This document shows, in pieces, positions 7,928 to 15,268 of a DNA stretch of 64,000 nt. The notes under the pieces were generated by a model, which had not been told where the DNA came from, did not search any database, and saw only the letters and a program-made list of their open reading frames with translations. Position numbers and translations under genes: made by a program. Positions within the stretch are counted from its first letter, which is position 1; the number at the start of each line of letters is the position of its first letter. Source of the DNA: Bacillota bacterium (lineage in GTDB: Bacteria; Bacillota_A; Clostridia; Lachnospirales; Lachnospiraceae); assembly GCA_023407175.1 (NCBI GenBank), contig JAEYMU010000012.1, forward strand, positions 248,001 through 312,000, read 5' to 3'.

Positions 7928-7985
7928 CCCGCATCCCCTTAAAATGATATCGATTGCCCTGTCCGCCATTTTCATATTCACAGCC

Positions 7986-9200
7986 CTACAATGCCATTTC
8001 CTCCAGAGGGATAATCATATTGATGCGGAAACCGCTGTCACAGGTAATATCGATATAACCGCCTGCTCTTCGTACCCGGTTTTGCATTCCCTGAATTCCC
8101 ATACCTGCTTTGAGATTGTCACAGCCAATACCGTTATCCTGAATATTGCAACGCACTACCTTATGAAGTATTACAATTTCTATGATAATCTCACTGCATT
8201 TTGAATATTTCAAAGCGTTAGTGACCGCTTCTATGGAATTATCCAGAATAATCTCCCAGATAGGCTCCGGCAGCTGTTTATCCTCTCCTTGGATACGAAA
8301 ATCTGCCTGAATGCCGTATTTCTCCCTGCATTCCTCACAAAGCTGCACCAATTGAAGATAGGCCATCCGCCTCTTATCCGGCTTCTCCCGCCTTAAGATA
8401 ATCCTGATTTCATCCATGCAGGTTCTTAGATTATCAATGACACCCTGCATAATCTCTGCACTTTGCTCCGGTTCCTTCTCCATCAATACCTTACAGGCCT
8501 CCAGCTGATAGATGGAGCCATTGATGCTATGTCCCAGCTTATCATGGAGTGCCTGGGACAGCCGTGTCTTTTCCTCCAGCATTCTGTTTTCAAAGGCAAG
8601 ACTGCTTTTCTTCAATTCCTCCTTATAGGTGGTATCCTGTGAATTGATGGAATCCTTAAGCTGGTACTCCTCCTTCTCAAATTCCGTCATATATCTCCGG
8701 TACCTGGCAATAATCACGAAGTTCTGAAGATAGATGATCAGGAGGAACAGGCAATTAAACATATAGATATTCACATTATCCGGGCTAAGAAATACCCCGA
8801 CAAAGGCCAACAGCCCCCAGACAAAGGGCAGACCAAAGAATAGTACGCTGTCCAAAACAACAAGGGGAAAAAGATATAAGCCGCAGCCGCTCTCCTTATA
8901 AAACAGGATAAGAACCACCGTTAATATAATTTCAATCACGAGAAAAAACAGGCTTTGCCAGTTTACCTTAAACCAGCCTGCCACCTCAAACCGTTTTTCT
9001 GTTTTCTGACCGGCCCCGGCAAATTCCTTCCTGGTTAATTCAAAGCCCAGTACCGCAACCATTGTAACAGCAAGAAGAAACCACTCCCTGCTGATTGCAT
9101 TCAGTGATCTCTCCCTGCTGCTTATGAAATAGATAATCAGTATGATAATACAGCATAATTTGACCGCTGCAAAATAGTACCTCTTTTCGGTTTCGTTCAT
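7986..9200 (-). CDS. Membrane sensor histidine kinase (LnrJ-like)
   Basis: A 404-residue kinase with about five to six N-terminal membrane segments in residues 1-165 and almost no extracellular loop, a coiled linker, and then a HisKA_3 dimerisation domain. The phospho-acceptor histidine is in LSQALHDKLGHSINGS. The ATPase domain follows, with N-box ILDNSIEAVTNALKYS and G-box DNGIGCDNLKAGMGIQGM. This 'intramembrane-sensing' layout is typical of kinases that watch for cell-envelope antibiotics. Its cognate regulator is the next gene, and the exporter permeases lie upstream in the same operon. Confidence 0.88.
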   Translation of the reverse strand: MNETEKRYYFAAVKLCCIIILIIYFISSRERSLNAISREWFLLAVTMVAVLGFELTRKEFAGAGQKTEKRFEVAGWFKVNWQSLFFLVIEIILTVVLILFYKESGCGLYLFPLVVLDSVLFFGLPFVWGLLAFVGVFLSPDNVNIYMFNCLFLLIIYLQNFVIIARYRRYMTEFEKEEYQLKDSINSQDTTYKEELKKSSLAFENRMLEEKTRLSQALHDKLGHSINGSIYQLEACKVLMEKEPEQSAEIMQGVIDNLRTCMDEIRIILRREKPDKRRMAYLQLVQLCEECREKYGIQADFRIQGEDKQLPEPIWEIILDNSIEAVTNALKYSKCSEIIIEIVILHKVVRCNIQDNGIGCDNLKAGMGIQGMQNRVRRAGGYIDITCDSGFRINMIIPLEEMAL

Positions 9201-9282
9201 AAGCCCAACCCCGTCTATCCTGTAATTATCCTAAGCATATCATACTCCCAAATATAAGACAACTGTAACGTGGGCAGCCGAT

Positions 9283-10536
9283 TTATTCCTTCTGCCGGAT
9301 TTTGACACCGAGAAGTCCAATACAAGCAATGAAAATCAGAAAGCCCAGGAATGCCAGAAGTCCCATACCATAGACTCCGCTTTTGCCCGCCATCAGCATT
9401 TCGGAAACCTTCACCGCCCAGCGCTGGGGCATCAGCATGGAAGCCCTTGACCATAATTTCGAAGCTGCATCCAGAGGAAAATATAGTCCCCCAAACATAC
9501 AGGAAAAGCACCAGAGGGTAAATGCAATATAGTTGGAGGTGAGCACATTATTCGTCAGCAGGCCGATAACCACGCTCAGCAGATTAAACAGCAGCCCCAG
9601 ACAGAACACAATTAAAATATAATCAACAAAAGATATGCCAAAGTCCGTTTTTACCAACAGCTTTATTACAATTGCGGTGATACCTGTCTCCAGGACAACC
9701 GTCAGGAATACCATTGCCAATTTGACCAGCCCGTAATTTATCATGGAGGCCCGGGACAATACAAAGCGGTTGTAGACCCTGTTCTGCCGTTCTTCAATTA
9801 CAGTGGAGGCAATGAATATTCCGCTGAACAAAAAGCTTATTGTAAGAAATGCAAAGGAATATCCGATATTGGAGCTCTGCCCCTTCTGCTTTATGGTCAG
9901 ATTTAAGGTATCTCCCACCTCTATGCTTACCGTTTCCTTCGAAAATTCATTTGCCTGGGAAGTATCTAACAGCTGATACAGCTCCTCCTTATTGTATCCG
10001 GTGGCGTAAGCATAATGATACAGGCTTTGCAGATAGGTATTGATATTGCTCTCCAGAAGATCAACTCTTCCGTCCTCTACAGCCTCAAAGAGTATCAGGT
10101 TACTTTCCTTTCCCGAAAGTATCTCCTCCTCAAAATTCTCCGGAATATAGATTATGGCACCGATTACATTATGATTGGCGCTGTATAAGGCCTTCTCGCG
10201 TACTTCATCAAGCTCCATCGTCCCGCTGAGATACCGGTTGACACTAAAGGTTTGTGTTTTAACCAGCTCCTGAAGGATATATTCCGACAGCTTCGAATTG
10301 CTGCTGTCATATACCTTAATGCTTAGGGTACTGTTTGTGATATTCAACAGCCCCTGATCGTCGCTGCTTAGTTCATGGATGATGCCGGTGTTATCCTGGG
10401 AATACATTTCATCCGAAGTATTCAGACAGAGCATAATTACGGATAGTACCGGAAGAATGATAAGGGCTGCCAGATACCCTTTGTTTCTAAGAAGCAATTT
10501 TAAATTCATCTTAAGCATCGTATAAAATCCCTGCAT
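9283..10536 (-). CDS. ABC-2 type exporter permease (second)
   Basis: A 417-residue membrane protein with one N-terminal span (YLAALIILPVLSVIMLCL), a large extracytoplasmic domain of about 190 residues, and five to six C-terminal spans ending near GFLIFIACIGLLGVKI. This is the YhaP/ABC-2 layout. The start has GGAGG 7 nt upstream, and the gene begins 4 nt after the preceding permease stop, indicating translational coupling. With the sister permease and the ATPase it would form a heterodimeric exporter, LnrN/LnrM-like. The substrate is unknown; amphiphilic antimicrobials are the best-supported class for this family. Confidence 0.85.
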   Translation of the reverse strand: MQGFYTMLKMNLKLLLRNKGYLAALIILPVLSVIMLCLNTSDEMYSQDNTGIIHELSSDDQGLLNITNSTLSIKVYDSSNSKLSEYILQELVKTQTFSVNRYLSGTMELDEVREKALYSANHNVIGAIIYIPENFEEEILSGKESNLILFEAVEDGRVDLLESNINTYLQSLYHYAYATGYNKEELYQLLDTSQANEFSKETVSIEVGDTLNLTIKQKGQSSNIGYSFAFLTISFLFSGIFIASTVIEERQNRVYNRFVLSRASMINYGLVKLAMVFLTVVLETGITAIVIKLLVKTDFGISFVDYILIVFCLGLLFNLLSVVIGLLTNNVLTSNYIAFTLWCFSCMFGGLYFPLDAASKLWSRASMLMPQRWAVKVSEMLMAGKSGVYGMGLLAFLGFLIFIACIGLLGVKIRQKE

Positions 10537-10540
10537 TCTG

Positions 10541-11665
10541 CTATTCCTCCATCTTTCTGTTCATGAATAGAATTCCGATCATACCGCAGATGATAATAAA
10601 GCCTGCCATATAGAGAAAACACGGTCCGAGATAATCGCTGTAGCCCTTGGTCGAGAATTCTACGAGAGTACGGTCCAGATAATAAATCGGTGAGGAATGA
10701 AGCAGATATTGGGGCAGCTTCAGATACATATATGGTTCAAAGGAACCGCCAAAAAAACCGGCAACCCAGATAATTGCAAAGCCCACTACGGTGCTGACTG
10801 CCACCTTCTTGAACAACTGATACAAAACCATACTCAAGGCACTGACCGCCAGGGATAATATCAATATCAGAAGGAGTGAGAGGACCGGCCTCCCCCAATG
10901 AACTCCTATAAGTACCACCGATAAAGCCATGGCGCAGCTTAGCTGAAGAAATACTGCCAGGGCACAGGGAACGAATTTTCCCAGATAGTAGCTTAGCTTT
11001 GGCATATGAGCTACCCGCATTCTCCTTGGCACCGCCCCTCTCCTCTCACTGGATATTACCTCGGCCAGGGTAAGCATCCCACACCAGGCAAAATATACAA
11101 TAAAGACAATTCCGTAATAATCTGTGGAATCCGGCATTGGTTCCACATCAAGGACCTCTGTTATCACTCCGCCACCATTTTGAATGCCGGTGTTATCCGC
11201 ATTCTTCCCATAGGTATAGGTAAGAGCCGTCAGTTCCTCGTTTACCTGATAAAAGAAGCTGTTAAAAATACTGTTAATTACCGCTGCTTCCTTCTCTCTG
11301 CCGCTGGCCTGATATACCACATAGGAGCCATCCTTAATATCCACAAATACCGCAACTGCCTCACTTTGCAGAAGCTTCGTTATATAATCCTGAGCATATT
11401 TATCTCCCTGTGGATATTCCTGCAGCGTAATACCCTGCTCCTTGCAGATTTCCTGAAGGTTTGTCAGCAGCTCCTGATAGCTGCCATCCCCGCTGATATG
11501 ATAGCCCGCCTGAAAATTCTCTATGGTATAGGCACTGCTTAGCATCTCCCGGAAGGCATTGGATAAAAGAGCGCTTGTAACTACGGGACCGATAACCATC
11601 ATAAATAAAATCCACTTATTTCTTAGCATCAGCTTCAGGTTATTCTTAATTAATATGAAAGGCAT
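10541..11665 (-). CDS. ABC-2 type exporter permease (first)
   Basis: A 374-residue protein with the same architecture as the next gene: an N-terminal span (WILFMMVIGPVVTSALL), an extracytoplasmic domain, then a C-terminal bundle of spans (YYGIVFIVYFAWCGMLTLAE onward). I chose the ATG at 11665 (MPFILIKNNL). It sits 1 nt after the ATPase stop with AGGGGGAG upstream; the longer frame overlaps the ATPase gene. Pairs with the permease at 9283-10536. LnrM-like by order and architecture. Confidence 0.85.
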   Translation of the reverse strand: MPFILIKNNLKLMLRNKWILFMMVIGPVVTSALLSNAFREMLSSAYTIENFQAGYHISGDGSYQELLTNLQEICKEQGITLQEYPQGDKYAQDYITKLLQSEAVAVFVDIKDGSYVVYQASGREKEAAVINSIFNSFFYQVNEELTALTYTYGKNADNTGIQNGGGVITEVLDVEPMPDSTDYYGIVFIVYFAWCGMLTLAEVISSERRGAVPRRMRVAHMPKLSYYLGKFVPCALAVFLQLSCAMALSVVLIGVHWGRPVLSLLLILILSLAVSALSMVLYQLFKKVAVSTVVGFAIIWVAGFFGGSFEPYMYLKLPQYLLHSSPIYYLDRTLVEFSTKGYSDYLGPCFLYMAGFIIICGMIGILFMNRKMEE

Positions 11666-11666
11666 C

Positions 11667-12440
11667 CTACATCTCCCCCTCTGCATAATCCCTCAGCTTC
11701 TTGCCGGTCAGAGTAAGAAATACCTGTTCCAGGGACATATCCGAATTCTTATCCGAGGTTACCATATCCACCAGCTCCTGCTTTGTCCCAACCGCTACAA
11801 TTTTACCGTTATCCATAATTGCAATTCTGGTACAGATAGCTTCTATCTCCTCCATATAATGACTGGTATAAATAATGGTCGCTCCCTGGCGGTTAACGAA
11901 TTTTATTTTTTCCAGTATAAAATTTCTCGACTGAGGATCGATACCAACGGTAGGCTCATCAAAAATCAGCAGCTCCGGTTTGTGCCCAATGGCACAGGCC
12001 ATATTAAGCCTTCTTTTCATACCGCCGGAGAAGGTCTTGGCAAACCCGTTTTTCTTATCCTCAAGTCCTACAAATTCCAGAGATTCGGCTACTGCCTTCT
12101 TTAATTCCTCTCCCTTAATCCCATACAGGGAGGTAAACAGCTCTACATTCTCCCAAGCCTTCAAGTTCCCGTGAATCGCCAGCTCCTGGGGGATATAGCC
12201 CAGCTTTGCCTTCACCTTCTTCATCTCCGTCCTGCTGTCATGGCCAAACAGCTCTACCTTGCCGGCCGTAGGCTTCACCAGGGAGCATACCATATTCATC
12301 GTTGTACTCTTGCCGGCACCATTAGGACCTAAGAGCCCGAAGATCTCAGCTTTCTTAATCTCAAGATTGATATGGTCAACCACCGGCTTATTGTCATATT
12401 TTTTGGTCAGTCCCTCTAATTTTAATATTACCTCGCTCAA
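11667..12440 (-). CDS. ABC exporter ATPase (LnrL-like)
   Basis: A 257-residue ATPase with Walker A GPNGAGKST, a Q-loop (LGYIPQELA), signature FSGGMKRRLN, Walker B LLIFDEPTVGID and a switch histidine in TSHYMEEIE. The start is judged to be TTG at 12440, with AGGAGG 10 nt upstream; no ATG fits. It heads the operon with two permeases, kinase and regulator. Just before the start lies a leader of alternating GGAGG and CCTCC blocks (12451-12512) that could open or hide the ribosome site. The DrrA/CcmA-type sequence suits export of drugs or lipophilic peptides. Confidence 0.88.
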   Translation of the reverse strand: MSEVILKLEGLTKKYDNKPVVDHINLEIKKAEIFGLLGPNGAGKSTTMNMVCSLVKPTAGKVELFGHDSRTEMKKVKAKLGYIPQELAIHGNLKAWENVELFTSLYGIKGEELKKAVAESLEFVGLEDKKNGFAKTFSGGMKRRLNMACAIGHKPELLIFDEPTVGIDPQSRNFILEKIKFVNRQGATIIYTSHYMEEIEAICTRIAIMDNGKIVAVGTKQELVDMVTSDKNSDMSLEQVFLTLTGKKLRDYAEGEM

Positions 12441-12450
12441 AATCTCAATT

Positions 12451-12512
12451 CCTCCTTGATTTGTAGGAGGAATTCTCCTCCCTTGATTTTTAAGGAGGAA
12501 TTTATCCTCCTG
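12451..12512 (-). promoter_or_regulatory. Alternating SD/anti-SD leader of the exporter ATPase
   Basis: In the mRNA sense the leader reads G-block, C-block, G-block, C-block, G-block. The last G-block (AGGAGG) is the working ribosome site. The C-blocks are TTCCTCC and the G-blocks GGAGGA or GGGAGGA. Pairing each G-block with the next C-block leaves the ribosome site free; pairing each C-block with the next G-block hides it. The unit repeats with a period of about 24-28 nt. The same plan recurs at 25751-25812 and 36010-36065. Confidence 0.65.
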
Positions 12513-12575
12513 CACCTCTTTGTTATGAATACAGTATAGCAGAGAAGAGGCTGGGAGCTAAGTGACAAAAGATAG

Positions 12576-12602
12576 AAAAAGCTATGACAAAAGTCATAGC
12601 CT
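12576..12602 (-). terminator. Terminator of the FMN-binding protein gene
   Basis: On the minus strand AGGCTATGAC and GTCATAGCTT form a stem with a short T loop, followed by a T run (forward aaaaa at 12576-12580). It lies 43 nt after the gene stop at 12646 and isolates the exporter operon. Confidence 0.75.
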
Positions 12603-12645
12603 TCATAAATTCCTGTTTCTATTGTCATACAGCGACACTTTCCTT

Positions 12646-13068
12646 CTAATCCACAGAAAAGTTCTCTGACTTGAAGCTGCTGTAATACCTTCCCGATTGT
12701 GCGGTAAAATGCAGGACACAGTAGTCCGGATCGGTTACTCCAAGAGGATAATATAAGGTATCACCCTCCTGCCAGATCATTTCCCTGGAGGCGGCATCCT
12801 CTAAAACCTCCATCGTTCCCTTTAGCATAACGCCCCGGTAGAACCGGCTGTCGCTAAAATAAATACTGGCCTTCTGGTTTTCCCTGTACTGTGCAACTCT
12901 CATAGAGGAGGTATTTGTCGTAAAGTAAAAATGCTTTATCCCTTCTCTCACCCGCGGTGCCAGCATTGCCTTTAGATTCGGAAAGCCCTCGGAATCAACT
13001 GAACTGATATAAGCAAGCTTTTGCTTATCAATCATATTACCTATCGTCTGCTCTGGATTTCTCATCAT
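12646..13068 (-). CDS. Pyridoxamine 5'-phosphate oxidase-like FMN-binding protein
   Basis: A 140-residue split-barrel protein. It matches the small 'general stress protein 26'-like branch of the pyridoxamine oxidase superfamily: KLAYISSVDSEGFPNLKAML at the start, FTTNTSSMRVAQYRENQKASIYF in the flavin-binding strands, and a GVMLKGTMEVLEDA strand pair. Such proteins bind FMN (or F420 or haem in relatives) and often have no proven substrate. The gene stands alone with its own terminator. Either of two adjacent ATG codons (13068 or 13065) could start it; GGGAAAGG lies just upstream. Confidence 0.8.
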   Translation of the reverse strand: MMRNPEQTIGNMIDKQKLAYISSVDSEGFPNLKAMLAPRVREGIKHFYFTTNTSSMRVAQYRENQKASIYFSDSRFYRGVMLKGTMEVLEDAASREMIWQEGDTLYYPLGVTDPDYCVLHFTAQSGRYYSSFKSENFSVD

Positions 13069-13158
13069 ACCTTTCCCTCGTTTCTGCGCTGCTCATTGCC
13101 CTTTTTACAAGACAATGCGCACATTAATTTTACTCTGCTCTCCCGGGTTGTCTTATTT

Positions 13159-15225
13159 CTATTCATATATTTTAATTGCAAAGCCCTTCCTTGTAAATAC
13201 CGGTATCATCTCAAGGGGTGCGGCAACGGTAACTGTCTGTCCACCCTCCAGCTCCTCGCCCGTATAAGCATTGATCCAAACAGCTCCGGTAGGCAGATAT
13301 ACGCTTCTTTCACGTACTCCTTCCTCCATAACAGGTGCCACAAGCAGCTCCGGACCAAACATATACTGGTCGGTCAGCTCCCAGCAGGTCTTATCCTCCG
13401 GAAATTCATAGAACATGGCTCTCATCAGCGGGGAGCCCTTCTCATGTGCTTCCTGCATCAGCTTTCTGGTGTAGGGACGCAGACGTTCTCTCAGGAATAA
13501 GTAATCGGAAAGTATCTTCGTATTCTTCTCCCCAAAGCTCCACACCTCATTATCCTGTCCCGAGGAAAACTGGCGGACTCCGTTACGAAACTCTTCTTCC
13601 AGAGGATAGAACGGAGGGCGCTCGCCGTGCAGCCTGGTTACCGGACAGAACACGCTCCATTCGAACCAGCGGATCAACAGCTCATGGAATTTCTCATCCG
13701 TGATATCCCCGCCGAGAAAACCACCGATGTCAGTAGTCCACCAGGGAATACCGGCAAGTCCTACATTCAGTCCGGCCTGGAGCTGTTCTCTTAAGGAACG
13801 GAAGGTGGAGGCGATATCTCCGGACCAGGCCAATGCACCGTAGCGCTGGCTTCCCGCCCAGACACAACGAACCAGATTCACGATGTTCTCCATACCCTCC
13901 GCCTTCATTCCGTCATAGAAGGCCTTGGCATACATCGCCGGATATAAATTGCTGCATTGCAGGGCAGGCCCCTGATAATAGCGGTAGATATCAAAATCAT
14001 AGGGTCCGTATTCCGGTTCTGCTTCATCCAGCCAGAAAATTTTAACCCCTTTATTAAAATAATTCTCCTTGCAGCGCTTCCATACAAATTCTCTGGCTCC
14101 GGGATGGGTGGCATCAAAGAAGGCCGTCTCTCCCATCCAGTTCATGTTGATGCCAAGTCCCCGGTCAAATTTCACAAGCATTCCCTCTGACGCCATCTTA
14201 GCCCTGTTTTCAGAAGCAGCATCTATGGTAGGCCATACGGAAACCATAAGCTCTATGCCAAGACTTTTCAGTTCCTCAATCATCGCCTCCGGGTCCGGCC
14301 AATCAACTGGATCAAATTTAAAATCCCCCTGTTTTGTCCAGTGGAAGAAATCGATTACGATGACATCCATCGGAAGTCCGCGGCGCTTATGCTCACGTGC
14401 TACGGCAAGCAGCTCCTCCTGGTTACGGTAACGCAGCTTACACTGCCAGAAGCCAAGTCCATATTCCGGCATCATCGGAGCCCTGCCGGTTACGCTTGTA
14501 TACTGCTCCACAATCTGTGCCGGTGAATCCCCCGCCGTAATCCAATAATCCAGCTTCTTCGTGCTTTCTGCCACCCACTCGGTCTTATTTGTCCCAAAGC
14601 AGGCGGTGCCAATGGCCGGATTATTCCACAAAAAGCCATAGCCGCGATTTGAAACAAGAAATGGAACACTTGCCTGGGAGTTTCTTTGGGCAAGCTCCAG
14701 AATTGCCCCCTTCTTATTCAGATTGCCCTCCTGGTACTGGCCCATGCCGAAGATTTTTTCTCCTTCAAAGGCCTCAAAGCGTGCTGTTAACTTATAATCC
14801 GAGGTACCGGTAATCGGCTTTAATTCTCTTGCACCAACCCCGATGGGAACACAATAGCGGTCAATTCTGGCACGGTTTCTCCAATATTCTGCTGTCAGGA
14901 GCTCTCCTTTGGAGTTTTCGAAGCTTAACCAGCCTTCGATATTGAACTTGGCCGTGATATCTCCGTTCGTTATGCTGGCAACCGTACATTTTTGCATGTG
15001 CTCCTGGGGCTGGTTCCTGTGCCAGGGCTCCAGCACCTCGACCTCATCAATTGAGATCCTGGCCTTTAACAAAGCGGGAACCTCGGTCAACGCCCAGTCG
15101 TTCCCATCCATATTTGCTTCCTTCGTCATCCTGACACGAAGAGAATTTTCTCCCCAGGGCTCAATCCAGATGGTCTGCTCTCCTTCCATTGCCACTAACC
15201 GATTGTCTTTTATTTCGTATCTCAT
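13159..15225 (-). CDS. GH31 alpha-xylosidase-type glycoside hydrolase
   Basis: A 688-residue cytoplasmic enzyme of glycoside hydrolase family 31. It has the N-terminal beta-sandwich (IFGMGQYQEGNLNKKG), a (beta/alpha)8 barrel with nucleophile Asp in IFWLDEAEPEYG, acid/base Asp in AWSGDIASTF, WWTTDIGGF, and a C-terminal beta domain. The WLDEAEPE nucleophile context fits YicI-like alpha-xylosidases better than alpha-glucosidases. It has no signal peptide. The start is supported by TGGAGGAATTTAT before the ATG. It lies 43 nt after a GH74 gene, which argues for removing xylose side chains from imported xyloglucan oligosaccharides. Confidence 0.88.
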   Translation of the reverse strand: MRYEIKDNRLVAMEGEQTIWIEPWGENSLRVRMTKEANMDGNDWALTEVPALLKARISIDEVEVLEPWHRNQPQEHMQKCTVASITNGDITAKFNIEGWLSFENSKGELLTAEYWRNRARIDRYCVPIGVGARELKPITGTSDYKLTARFEAFEGEKIFGMGQYQEGNLNKKGAILELAQRNSQASVPFLVSNRGYGFLWNNPAIGTACFGTNKTEWVAESTKKLDYWITAGDSPAQIVEQYTSVTGRAPMMPEYGLGFWQCKLRYRNQEELLAVAREHKRRGLPMDVIVIDFFHWTKQGDFKFDPVDWPDPEAMIEELKSLGIELMVSVWPTIDAASENRAKMASEGMLVKFDRGLGINMNWMGETAFFDATHPGAREFVWKRCKENYFNKGVKIFWLDEAEPEYGPYDFDIYRYYQGPALQCSNLYPAMYAKAFYDGMKAEGMENIVNLVRCVWAGSQRYGALAWSGDIASTFRSLREQLQAGLNVGLAGIPWWTTDIGGFLGGDITDEKFHELLIRWFEWSVFCPVTRLHGERPPFYPLEEEFRNGVRQFSSGQDNEVWSFGEKNTKILSDYLFLRERLRPYTRKLMQEAHEKGSPLMRAMFYEFPEDKTCWELTDQYMFGPELLVAPVMEEGVRERSVYLPTGAVWINAYTGEELEGGQTVTVAAPLEMIPVFTRKGFAIKIYE

Positions 15226-15268
15226 ATAAATTCCTCCATTCTATCGCAAAGTAAGCGAATCTATTTTC

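Noticed and set aside
12437..12628. 63-codon frame across the exporter leader
   Set aside because: Runs through the repeat leader and terminator; no start signal or recognisable protein.
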